Below, piece after piece: positions 1 through 7,821 of a DNA stretch of 8,804 bases. The position numbers and the translations under genes were made by a program. The stretch comes from Eubacterium sp. (GTDB lineage: Bacteria > Bacillota_A > Clostridia > Lachnospirales > Lachnospiraceae), in the NCBI GenBank assembly GCA_023663915.1, contig JAMPGN010000176.1, positions 1-8,804 on the forward strand. Reading direction: 5' to 3'. Each line of letters begins with the position of its first letter. Within the stretch, counting starts at the first letter, position 1. The notes under the pieces were generated by a model. That model was not told the origin of the DNA. It saw only the letters and a program-made list of their open reading frames with translations, and ran no database searches.

Positions 1-7
1 TATAGCC

Positions 8-556
8 TTAATAATAATCATAATAATCTCCCAGGCAGTACACATTAACAGTAGAACTCCTGCGGTATCTGAAAAGGGAAACTTTATCCGCCATGCCATT
101 TTCCGCAAAAAGCGCTACCGCCTCATCGATCGGATACGCCTTCTTCGTCACGAGCATATCCATATCCGCCAATTCGCCCATACGCTCCTTGACTTTCTCA
201 ATCGTCTTATCGTCCAGTTTAAGCCCGTTCTTGAAACTGCAATAATATCCTGCCCCGATGGTAAAATCCACCTTCACATGAGCCGCCGCTTCCATTCCTG
301 CCACATCTTTGATTGCCTTCATCATCAGCATGACCGCTGAGCGCACGTATGTCTTATGTCCGATCACATCCTCATAGGTGAGAAATTCCAACTCACAGTC
401 ACGGTTGACGCGCTTCATCAATTCCTGTATCTTGCCGTCCACTACGACAAGCGCGATCTGGCTAGCGCACTCATTCTGGTATTCCTTGGCAATCAGCTCA
501 TACTGAACGCCATCCTCAAACATTCTTTCTTTTCCGTTGATCTTCACTGTCACCAT
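8..556 (-). CDS. Nucleoside kinase, N-terminal TGS/ThrRS-like part, cut short by an in-frame stop
   Basis: The 182-residue product matches the front third of the Clostridia 'nucleoside kinase' family, proteins of roughly 550 residues that join a TGS domain and a threonyl-tRNA-synthetase-like second domain to a uridine-kinase/PRK P-loop domain. Residues 1-61 look like the TGS domain (VKINGKERMFEDG at the front). Residues 62-182 look like the ThrRS-type additional domain, with HKTYVRSAV, the FTIGAGYYCS stretch and KKAYPIDEA. The frame ends GDYYDYY-TAA; the next codons are GGC and TAT, then A at the window edge. From memory the family continues here as Y-Y/F-Y-G-Y-M, so the TAA sits in place of a tyrosine codon. 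No P-loop kinase domain is present in the window, so this product alone should not be a kinase. The start is supported by a strong GGGGGAGG ribosome site 8 bases upstream (565-572). The gene follows trmK by 31 bp and is probably the last seen gene of the dgt-dnaG-rpoD operon. The family call is confident; whether the stop is real or a sequence error is open. Confidence 0.82.
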   Translation of the reverse strand: MVTVKINGKERMFEDGVQYELIAKEYQNECASQIALVVVDGKIQELMKRVNRDCELEFLTYEDVIGHKTYVRSAVMLMMKAIKDVAGMEAAAHVKVDFTIGAGYYCSFKNGLKLDDKTIEKVKERMGELADMDMLVTKKAYPIDEAVALFAENGMADKVSLFRYRRSSTVNVYCLGDYYDYY

Positions 557-587
557 AAGAACAACCTCCCCCTTTTCTAGCCGTTTT

Positions 588-1336
588 CTAAGCGTTTTCC
601 TCCGGCATCATAATCCTCATAGCCCTGCGGCAATCCTCAAGCAGTTCTGACACTTGCGCATACCGGCTCCTGCGTTTTTCGTCCGACAGACCTTTTTCCC
701 AAAGTTCTGTCAATATCTCGTTGTAGATTCGCTCTTCCCGCTGCAGAAACCTCATTAAAGTGTCATCCTTTTGCTGTAGAAGAAGTGCGCCGTAGCGGTT
801 TTCCAGTTTACATAACATATCGTCGCCGACAAAACCGTTCGGTTTACATAACCTATAACTCTCCACCCGCATCATCGGATAAAACTTCCCGTCTTCTTCC
901 ACCATCTTTTCCTCGGTAATACAATAGCCCTGCTCCCGCAGCCATGCACGAAAAGCCTCTACCTCAGACTGCGGCTGCAAGATTAATTCCCGAAAAGATT
1001 CCGTCTTCTCTTTATCATCCGACAAAATCCTCATCATCAGCCTGCCGCCCATCCCGGCGCAGACCAGTGTATCCGCCTCACCAATATTATAATTATGTAA
1101 ACCATCTGAGATTCGCGTCTCAATCTGACGGTCTAACTTACGTTCCTCTATATGCTCTTTCGCCGCATTTAAAGGTCCAATCTTTACGTCCATCGCCAGC
1201 ACGCGCGGACTAATTTTCTGCTCAATCAGATAGATCGAGACAAATCCGTGATCGCACCCCACATCGCAGACCCGGTTTCCACCTGTCACCATCGAGGCGA
1301 CCGCCTGCAGTCTTTTCGACAGTATCACAGGCTTCA

Positions 1337-1337
<1 letters not shown>
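588..1337 (-). CDS. trmK: tRNA (adenine(22)-N1)-methyltransferase TrmK
   Basis: This is a class I SAM-dependent methyltransferase of the TrmK (YqfN) family, which forms m1A at position 22 in the D-loop region of certain bacterial tRNAs in the cytoplasm. In the 249-residue product, motif I is DVGCDHG (residues 25-31, SAM glycine loop), AMD at 48-50 gives the acidic ribose-binding position, ISDGL lies at 76-80, the family signature AGMGG at 94-98, and LQPQS at 120-124. Residues about 175-240 are charged and helical, matching the family's C-terminal coiled coil. The length is normal for the family. The ATG overlaps the rpoD stop by one base (TGATG), with only a weak, distant AAAGGA upstream, so translation is probably coupled to rpoD. 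In Bacillus subtilis the homologue also lies downstream of sigA. There the NIF3-like gene yqfO follows; here the nucleoside kinase does. Confidence 0.95.
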
Positions 1338-2458
<1,121 letters not shown>

Positions 2459-2582
2459 CCTTCCTATGTTTCAAGTTCTATGTAACCCCAAAGCAGCTAT
2501 GCCTCACCGTTACTTTTCTATTCTCCAGCCGTTTCCGCATGGACTGACCCTGTGACAGTCTTCTGCGAATAGCTTGCCCTTA
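2459..2582 (-). other. dnaG-rpoD intergenic region, 124 bp
   Basis: This is the largest gap inside the operon. It holds a short inverted repeat (GACTG and CAGTC arms around nine bases, about 2542-2560) and AGGAAGG next to the rpoD start. No stem followed by a T-run was seen, so no intrinsic terminator is called. No well-spaced -35/-10 pair was found, although an internal rpoD promoter would be reasonable by analogy with other macromolecular-synthesis operons. Nothing in it looks coding. Confidence 0.5.
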
Positions 2583-4352
2583 TTACAGGGAAATATGCGT
2601 TTTTCTAAGTTCTTCCAGCGCCTTTTTGCCGGATATCACCTGATTTAAAGCATCCATATCAGTACCCATTCTCTCCGAATAGTAATCGAAACTGCTCTGC
2701 TTCACGGCGCAGATAATGTCGTGGAAAGCCTTTTCCCTCTCCTTGTCCGTAGTAAGTTCCGTGAGTTTCGTATTAAAAATCTCCGCCACGGTACGCTGTT
2801 CCTCTTCCTCCGCAAATGCGCTGATGATCGCCGCCGGATGATACTGCCCTCTCTCCAAGTCCGCAAAAAGCCTCTCCGCCACCTGCCGGTACAGTTCTTC
2901 CGTGAAATCCTTTGCCGTAATATATTCCTTAACTTTCGGATAAATATCAGGCTCTTCCGTAATCCACGTGAGTAAGAGCCGCTGGGACTTCTTCACATTT
3001 TCTTCCGGCGTGTTCTTCTTCGTGGCAGCGCTCTTCGGGCGTTCCACCGGCTGTACTAACCCCGTCCGCGCCGCATAGGAACCCACCAGCTTACGCAGGT
3101 TCTCGAATCCGATGTTATATTTCTGTGCCACGGATTCGATGTAGTTCTCCCGCTCCACTTCTTCCTCAAAGGTACACAGTTTCTTCGCAATCTCCCTGTG
3201 GAACGCGGTCTTGGATTCTGGGTCGTCCATGCGGTAATCCCGCTCCAATATCCTAAGTTCAAAAAAGAAACTGTTCTGCGCCTGATCGATCCTTTCCTGA
3301 AAAGCGTCCGCTCCCAGATTCTTGATAAATTCATCGGGATCTTTGTAGGGCTGCATATCGATGACCTTGCCCCGCATCCCCGACTCCCGCAGTATTCCGA
3401 TCGCCCGAAGCGCTGCATTCACCCCCGCCCCGTCGCTGTCATAAGCAAGCAGCACATCCTCGGCATAACGTTTGAGAAGCCCTGCTTGTCCCATCGTGAA
3501 AGCCGTTCCCAATGATGCGACCGCCTGTGCAAATCCTGCCTGATGCATAGCAATCACGTCCATATATCCTTCGCAGAGGATGATATTGCCCTTGCGGGAT
3601 GTCCTGGCAAAATTTAACCCGTACAAATTGCGGCTCTTATCGAAAATCATCGTCTCCGGCGAATTTAAATACTTCGGTTTAGCATCCCCCATCACGCGCC
3701 CGCCAAACCCGATCACTCGATGATTGCTGTCCTGAATCGGAAACATGACCCTGTTCCAAAACTTGTCATGTATGCCTCTTTTCTCATCAAAAGCAATCAA
3801 ACCCGACTCATTGATGAGTTCATCGGAATACCCTTTCGATCGAAGATACGCCGTCAGATCGGAACCTGCACCGTCAGCGTAGCCCAGCCCAAACTTCTTT
3901 ATCGTCTCTTCCGATAACTGCCGCCCCGACAAATATTGGTATCCCGCCCTTCCTCTGGGGTTACGCAGCATATAATAATAGTATTTCGCCGCCTCTTTGT
4001 TGACTTCAAGAAGTCTGGCGCGCTTCCCTTCCTTCTGTCTCGTCTCCTCATTGTACTCCATCTCTGGAAGATTGACGCCCGCCCTGTCTGCCAACATCTT
4101 AACTGCCTCTTGAAAAGTGGCGTTCTCATATTCCATAACAAACGTTATTACATTGCCGCCTGCCCCGCATCCGAAACAATAGTACATCTGTTTCACCGGG
4201 GATACCGAGAAAGAAGGCGATTTCTCATTATGGAACGGACACAGCCCGAAATAATTGCTTCCTTTCTTCTGCATACGGACGTATCCCGATATCACGTTCA
4301 CAATATCATTTTTCATTCTGATCTCTTCGATCAGTTCTTCCGGATAACGCAT
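2583..4352 (-). CDS. dnaG: DNA primase DnaG
   Basis: DnaG synthesises the short RNA primers for leading and lagging strands at the replication fork, together with the DnaB-type helicase. With the start at 4352 the product is 589 residues, a normal length. The CHC2 zinc-binding domain is at the front, with C38, H41, C59 and C62 (LCPFHNEK, then YYCFGCGAGG). The catalytic-core segment contains RVMFPIQDSNHRVIGFGGR (201-219) and the basic region around SRNLYGLNFAR (240-250). The TOPRIM domain has the catalytic glutamate E261 (EGYMDVI), the DxD pair D305/D307 (AYDSDGAG) and KDPDE (337-341). Residues about 455-589 form the helicase-binding C-terminal domain. The frame is open 23 codons further upstream, but that stretch lies in the end of dgt; the ATG at 4352 has AGAAGGGG four bases upstream and begins MRYPEELIEEI, as family members do. 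It lies 16 bp after dgt. Confidence 0.98.
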   Translation of the reverse strand: MRYPEELIEEIRMKNDIVNVISGYVRMQKKGSNYFGLCPFHNEKSPSFSVSPVKQMYYCFGCGAGGNVITFVMEYENATFQEAVKMLADRAGVNLPEMEYNEETRQKEGKRARLLEVNKEAAKYYYYMLRNPRGRAGYQYLSGRQLSEETIKKFGLGYADGAGSDLTAYLRSKGYSDELINESGLIAFDEKRGIHDKFWNRVMFPIQDSNHRVIGFGGRVMGDAKPKYLNSPETMIFDKSRNLYGLNFARTSRKGNIILCEGYMDVIAMHQAGFAQAVASLGTAFTMGQAGLLKRYAEDVLLAYDSDGAGVNAALRAIGILRESGMRGKVIDMQPYKDPDEFIKNLGADAFQERIDQAQNSFFFELRILERDYRMDDPESKTAFHREIAKKLCTFEEEVERENYIESVAQKYNIGFENLRKLVGSYAARTGLVQPVERPKSAATKKNTPEENVKKSQRLLLTWITEEPDIYPKVKEYITAKDFTEELYRQVAERLFADLERGQYHPAAIISAFAEEEEQRTVAEIFNTKLTELTTDKEREKAFHDIICAVKQSSFDYYSERMGTDMDALNQVISGKKALEELRKTHISL

Positions 4353-4356
4353 TCTA

Positions 4357-4364
4357 CCCCTTCT
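4357..4364 (-). promoter_or_regulatory. Ribosome binding site that fixes the dnaG start
   Basis: On the minus strand AGAAGGGG lies four bases before the ATG at 4352. It sits in the 16-bp space after the dgt stop codon (TAG, 4369-4371). It selects this ATG over the in-frame one at 4421, which has no such site and lies inside dgt. Confidence 0.75.
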
Positions 4365-4368
4365 TTTC

Positions 4369-5373
4369 CTAACCGTGCCATGTCTTCGGAATATAGATTT
4401 CCTGATACTGTGCAATGGCAAACCGATCCGTCATAGAGCCGATATAATCACACACAATCTTCTCAATTGGCTCTCCCTCAAGATAAAGTCTATTCAAAAA
4501 TGCCGGTAACTTCTCCGTGTGGCTCATATAATACTCGTACAGCGTGATAATCAGATTCTCCGCCTTGTTCTCCTGCCCCTTGGCGATCGGATTCTTATAG
4601 ACATTACGGAACATAAAGGCACGCATCTTCTGCATCGCGTCCGCCGCTTCGGGCGACATACAGATATCGTCTTTGCCCCTGCTGTTTGTCACGATATTAT
4701 GAATAAAAAAGTCTAACCGCTGCCCACAGGTATACCCGATCACGGAACTGATCTCCTCCGGCACATCGCTCTCTTTCAAAATGCCGCCCCGGATGGCGTC
4801 ATCCATGTCATGATGAATATAGGCAATCTTGTCCGCAAGCCTTACGATCTTCCCTTCCAGAGTCGCCGGCATACTAGAAGTCTGATGGTTTCGTATGCCG
4901 TCACGAACTTCCATAGTCAGATTGATTCCCTGTCCGTCTTTCTCCAACAGGTCTACCGTCCTCACGCTCTGCTCGTTGTGTTTAAATCCGTATGTACATA
5001 CCCGGTTGAGCGCACGCTCCCCGGCATGTCCGAAAGGCGTATGCCCCAGATCATGTCCAAGCGCAATCGCTTCCACCAGATCCTCATTCAGTTGGAGCGC
5101 CTTGGCGATTGTCCTCGCCGTCTGGCTGACTTCCAGCGTGTGGGTCAGACGGGTTCTGTAGTGGTCGCCCTCCGGCGTTAAGAAAACCTGTGTTTTATCC
5201 TTCAGACGCCGAAACGATTTACTATGTATGATCCTGTCACGATCCCGCTGGAATACCGGTCGGATATCACACTGTTCTTCCGGTCTGAGCCTTCCTTTGG
5301 AATCCATGCTGAGCATGGCATAGGGGCTTAAATACTCTTTCTCCCACCGCTCCAAACTTTCCCGTATATTCAT
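4369..5373 (-). CDS. dgt: Deoxyguanosinetriphosphate triphosphohydrolase-like protein (HD-domain dNTPase)
   Basis: Dgt-family enzymes split dNTPs into the deoxynucleoside and triphosphate, limiting dNTP pools. With the start at 5373 the product has 334 residues, as in the shorter Dgt-like class (type 2) common in Firmicutes. The metal-binding HD set is visible: H78 (RLTHTLEVSQ), H107-D108 (LGHDLGHTPFGHAGE) and D181 (RLADKIAYIHHDMDDA). The front contains the family segment FQRDRDRIIHSKSFRRLKDKTQVF (41-64), and YRTRLTH follows. The frame is open 11 codons upstream to an ATG at 5406, but that ATG has no ribosome site and sits at the predicted transcription start. The ATG at 5373 has GGAAGAAAGG upstream and begins MNIRESLERWE. 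It is the first gene of the dgt-dnaG-rpoD-trmK set, 16 bp before dnaG. Substrate preference among dNTPs cannot be read from the sequence. Confidence 0.95.
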   Translation of the reverse strand: MNIRESLERWEKEYLSPYAMLSMDSKGRLRPEEQCDIRPVFQRDRDRIIHSKSFRRLKDKTQVFLTPEGDHYRTRLTHTLEVSQTARTIAKALQLNEDLVEAIALGHDLGHTPFGHAGERALNRVCTYGFKHNEQSVRTVDLLEKDGQGINLTMEVRDGIRNHQTSSMPATLEGKIVRLADKIAYIHHDMDDAIRGGILKESDVPEEISSVIGYTCGQRLDFFIHNIVTNSRGKDDICMSPEAADAMQKMRAFMFRNVYKNPIAKGQENKAENLIITLYEYYMSHTEKLPAFLNRLYLEGEPIEKIVCDYIGSMTDRFAIAQYQEIYIPKTWHG

Positions 5374-5380
5374 GCTGCTG

Positions 5381-5390
5381 CCTTTCTTCC
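5381..5390 (-). promoter_or_regulatory. Ribosome binding site that fixes the dgt start
   Basis: GGAAGAAAGG on the minus strand ends seven bases before the ATG at 5373. The alternative ATG at 5406 is preceded by AT-rich sequence without a comparable site. Confidence 0.65.
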
Positions 5391-5410
5391 TACGCAAAAC
5401 AACCATTCTA

Positions 5411-5438
5411 CTTATATTATTCTACGTCCGTCAGCCAA
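5411..5438 (-). promoter_or_regulatory. Candidate sigma-A promoter for the dgt-dnaG-rpoD operon
   Basis: On the minus strand TTGGCT (5438-5433, 4 of 6 to TTGACA) is followed after 16 bases by TATAAG (5416-5411, 5 of 6 to TATAAT). Transcription would begin near 5404, giving a leader of about 30 bases to the dgt ATG at 5373. The position between two same-strand genes and the agreement with the chosen start support it. It is a by-eye match only. No terminator hairpin with a T-run was seen after the upstream hydrolase gene, so read-through from that gene is also possible. Confidence 0.45.
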
Positions 5439-5448
5439 ATCCTTCTTA

Positions 5449-6366
5449 TCAGCGGCAAATATCATAAATAAATTCCGCATTCTTATCCATCGCGTCATAC
5501 GCAGTCTTAAACGGCGACATCTGAAAGACATGCCACATGCCCTCGAACTTATCCAGTTTGACGGACACATTTGCCTTCAACAGTTTCTGATAAATCATGA
5601 CCGAATCGTCAAGCAGGACTTCGTTCTCGCCCACTTGGATATAGGTCGGCGGAAATCCGTCAAAATCGCCGAAAAGTGGGGAGATATAAGGATCTTCAAG
5701 ATTCTGGTCCGGCGCATAGTTATGAATCATCTCCGCCAGATATTCTGCATCCAATACCGGATCAATCTGCGCCTTCGTCTCATGCGACTTTCCCGACGAA
5801 GTGAGATCGGTCCATGGCGACATCAACACGAGTCCACGGGGCAAAAGCCTGCCCTCCTCCTTTAATTTTAAAGTCAATGATAATGCCAGGTTGCCACCCG
5901 CTGAATCTCCCGCAAGAATAATATCCCGCGCGCCATAGCCGAGCAGCATCAGAAAATTCCATACGCGCATGGCGTCTTTCGTCGCCGCCGGATACGGATG
6001 CTCCGGAGCAAGTCGGTAATCAAAGCTGAGCACATCCATCGATGTTGACATCGCCAGTTTATTCGTCAACGTTCTGGCATAGAGACTGCTCCCCGTGGAA
6101 TAACCGCCCCCGTGACAGTAGAGAATCACATATTTTTTCATATGTGCTCGGTTTACATAATTCCACTCTGCATGAAGCGCGCCATCCCCCGGAGACTGCG
6201 CTGGAATATCCAAAACATCTGTCAGCACATCCTTCGTCACTCCTAACAGTGCACCGAAATGATCCTGCGACTGGCGGTGTTTCTCGATATCCGTATTCTC
6301 CACTACACCATGCATTCGTTTAATCAGACTCATCAGATTGGCATTTTTCTTATCCGCGATCGCCAT
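5449..6366 (-). CDS. Alpha/beta hydrolase, HSL-family esterase (acetyl-esterase/lipase type)
   Basis: This is a predicted serine carboxyl-ester hydrolase of the hormone-sensitive-lipase (alpha/beta hydrolase fold-3) family. The 305-residue product has the oxyanion-hole motif HGGG (85-88), the strand/turn DYRLAPEHPYPAA (116-128), the nucleophile elbow GDSAGG with S155 (153-158), an acid in VGENEVLLDD where E249 aligns with the usual aspartate, and H279 (MWHVFQM). The catalytic triad is therefore probably S155-E249-H279. There is no signal peptide or membrane segment, so it should be cytoplasmic. The start is supported by GAGGGAG five bases upstream (6372-6378). It is divergent from the acyltransferase across 76 bp and lies 75 bp upstream of dgt on the same strand. 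Being paired with an acyltransferase suggests it acts on the same class of ester, but the substrate is unknown. Xenobiotic or acetyl-ester clearing are alternatives. Confidence 0.92.
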   Translation of the reverse strand: MAIADKKNANLMSLIKRMHGVVENTDIEKHRQSQDHFGALLGVTKDVLTDVLDIPAQSPGDGALHAEWNYVNRAHMKKYVILYCHGGGYSTGSSLYARTLTNKLAMSTSMDVLSFDYRLAPEHPYPAATKDAMRVWNFLMLLGYGARDIILAGDSAGGNLALSLTLKLKEEGRLLPRGLVLMSPWTDLTSSGKSHETKAQIDPVLDAEYLAEMIHNYAPDQNLEDPYISPLFGDFDGFPPTYIQVGENEVLLDDSVMIYQKLLKANVSVKLDKFEGMWHVFQMSPFKTAYDAMDKNAEFIYDICR

Positions 6367-6373
6367 ATAATCT

Positions 6374-6387
6374 CCCTCTCTTTATGA
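6374..6387. repeat. Direct repeat copy 1 (CCCTCTCTTTATGA)
   Basis: This copy matches CCCTTTCTTTATGA at 6414-6427 in 13 of 14 bases. The copies start exactly 40 bp apart, close to four helical turns. On the minus strand this copy overlaps the hydrolase ribosome binding site, so part of its conservation could come from that. Confidence 0.6.
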
Positions 6388-6413
6388 AAAAAATGTAAAT
6401 ATCTAACATAAAA

Positions 6414-6427
6414 CCCTTTCTTTATGA
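6414..6427. repeat. Direct repeat copy 2 (CCCTTTCTTTATGA)
   Basis: This is the second copy of the 14-bp repeat. It lies next to the TATAAT element and is not linked to any start codon. Its G-rich minus-strand reading resembles a ribosome site, yet no reading frame begins near it, which makes a regulatory role or a small local duplication plausible. Confidence 0.55.
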
Positions 6428-6442
6428 TATTATATCTATGAT

Positions 6443-7777
6443 ATGAAAAAAACAAGACAGCAAAATACGTCCAATCAAATAACAAAACCGTCTGTCAAAA
6501 ACCGGAAAGACATCTGGTACAAGCTCGACCTGTCTGCCATCGTCTATCCTACCTTGCAGCGCCGCGACTTTTCCTCGGTCTACCGGCTGTCCGTTGTACT
6601 CAAAGATCCAGTCAACCCGGAATTGTTACAACAGGCGCTTGACATGACGCTCACCCGTTTTCCCACTTACAAGGTAGCGATCCGCAAGGGTCTGTTCTGG
6701 CGGTATTTAGAGCCAAACAACCGCCCCGGCCCGTATGTACGGGAAGACATCAAAAACCCCTGTATGCCCATGAATTTTAAGGGTAACAATCGTTATCTTA
6801 TCAGAATATATTACTACGGGTGCCGCATTTCATTTGAAGCGCACCACTGTCTTGGCGACGGCACCGGCGGCATGTGTCTGTTGCAGACATTGACGGCCAC
6901 CTATCTTGGATTGCTCGGACATCCGATCCGGCCAGAGGGTTTCGTTCTTGATCTCAACGAAGAACCCAACCCCGAAGAATTAGAAGACGCATACATGCGC
7001 TATGCCAATGCACAAGTATGCCCGCCCCGCCCAGCGGAGAAAACTTACCGCGTGCGGGGAACCAAGGAACCATTCTACACGCTGAACATCATAGACGGAA
7101 TCATGTCCGTGCATGAAGTCATGGCTGTTGCTAAGAAATATAACGCCAGCATCACGGAATATCTTAATTCGGTGCTGCTCTACGCCTTGTTACAGAAACA
7201 GATTGCCGATTTCCACCTCAAGCTTCGCCCGGTACGCATCGCTATGCCGGTCAACCTGCGCCGTTTCTTTCCTTCTAAAACGCTGCGCAATTTCATCACC
7301 ATGGTATATCCTTATGTCGATCCAAGGCTTGGTGATTATACATTCGAGGAAATCGTGGAACATGTGCACAATCACATGCGCTATTATATCAACGAGAAAT
7401 TTTTGCGGGGCGATATCACCACCAACGCTTCCACCCAGCGCAACCCTATAATCCGCGTCGTGCCGCTTTTTATCAAGGATTTCGTGGTGCGCATCTTTTA
7501 TACGAAAGTACAGGATAAAAATTCGTCCGCCGGACTAACCAACATGGGCGCGCTTCATGTGCCCCAAGACATGAAACCCTATATCGAACGTTTTGACATC
7601 TATATGGGACAGCCATTTTCCTCCCGCACCAACTGCGCGATCATCAGTTTCGAGGATGTTCTGACAATCAACTTTGCCAGCAGTATCGTTGAGGCGGACG
7701 TAGAGCGATATTTTTTCCGCAAACTCGTGCAGGACGGTATTCATGTCAAGATCGAGAGTAACCGCGATATGGAATAA
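6443..7777 (+). CDS. HHxxxDG acyltransferase (condensation / alcohol acetyltransferase superfamily)
   Basis: The 444-residue product belongs to the CoA-dependent acyltransferase superfamily that includes alcohol acetyltransferases, wax-ester/diacylglycerol synthases, PapA5-type enzymes and NRPS condensation domains. The key motif is HHCLGDG (134-140), with H135 as likely catalytic base. MPVNLRRFFP (268-277) matches the conserved N-L-R segment of the C-terminal half, and AGLTNMGAL (363-371) the S/T-N-x-G turn. The front (28-90) has the usual 'DFSSVYRLSVVLKDPVNPELLQQALDMTL' type layout of an N-terminal beta strand and helix. A canonical DFGWG is not seen; FDIYMGQPF (384-392) occupies that place. 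There is no signal peptide or membrane span. Residues 1-24 are basic and polar and probably disordered. The start has no Shine-Dalgarno site, yet no other in-frame start exists before residue 68. DUF6320-like gene follows after 44 bp, in the same direction. Donor and acceptor are unknown. Confidence 0.78.
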   Translation: MKKTRQQNTSNQITKPSVKNRKDIWYKLDLSAIVYPTLQRRDFSSVYRLSVVLKDPVNPELLQQALDMTLTRFPTYKVAIRKGLFWRYLEPNNRPGPYVREDIKNPCMPMNFKGNNRYLIRIYYYGCRISFEAHHCLGDGTGGMCLLQTLTATYLGLLGHPIRPEGFVLDLNEEPNPEELEDAYMRYANAQVCPPRPAEKTYRVRGTKEPFYTLNIIDGIMSVHEVMAVAKKYNASITEYLNSVLLYALLQKQIADFHLKLRPVRIAMPVNLRRFFPSKTLRNFITMVYPYVDPRLGDYTFEEIVEHVHNHMRYYINEKFLRGDITTNASTQRNPIIRVVPLFIKDFVVRIFYTKVQDKNSSAGLTNMGALHVPQDMKPYIERFDIYMGQPFSSRTNCAIISFEDVLTINFASSIVEADVERYFFRKLVQDGIHVKIESNRDME

Positions 7778-7807
7778 ATACCGGACAACGCACTGAAATA
7801 TATAGAA

Positions 7808-7814
7808 AGAAGGA
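7808..7814 (+). promoter_or_regulatory. Ribosome binding site of the zinc-ribbon membrane protein gene
   Basis: AGAAGGA lies seven bases before the ATG at 7822. It contrasts with the missing site in front of the acyltransferase gene of the same presumed operon. The 44-bp gap shows no terminator. Confidence 0.7.
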
Positions 7815-7821
7815 ACCAAAT

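Larger units (their letters stand above)
6367..6442. promoter_or_regulatory. Divergent promoter region between esterase and acyltransferase genes
   Basis: This AT-rich 76-bp spacer must hold the start signals for both genes. On the minus strand a perfect TATAAT occurs at 6434-6429, about 60 bases before the hydrolase ATG, without a clear -35. On the plus strand TATTAT (6428-6433) overlaps the same bases, with a weak CTAACA (6403-6408) at a long spacing of 19. The core GATATTATATC (6426-6436) is a near-palindrome with five-base arms. The spacer also holds a 14-bp direct repeat (listed separately). The hydrolase has a good ribosome site; the acyltransferase has none. Confidence 0.5.

Noticed and set aside
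2459..2582. Internal promoter or terminator between dnaG and rpoD
   Set aside because: No -35/-10 pair with acceptable spacing and no hairpin with T-run could be found by eye, and the inverted repeat has only five-base arms.
4353..4421. 23-codon N-terminal extension of dnaG
   Set aside because: It overlaps the end of dgt, has no ribosome site, and the ATG at 4352 has a good site and the family's usual first residues.
3936..4436. 166-codon open frame on the plus strand opposite dnaG and the end of dgt
   Set aside because: It is antisense to two certain genes, has no domain or sensible composition, and is a shadow of their codon usage.
4810..5181. Plus-strand open frames opposite dgt
   Set aside because: They lie fully antisense to a conserved enzyme and show no recognisable protein character.
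5374..5406. 11-codon N-terminal extension of dgt
   Set aside because: The upstream ATG lacks a ribosome site and lies at the predicted transcription start; the extra residues are not family-like.
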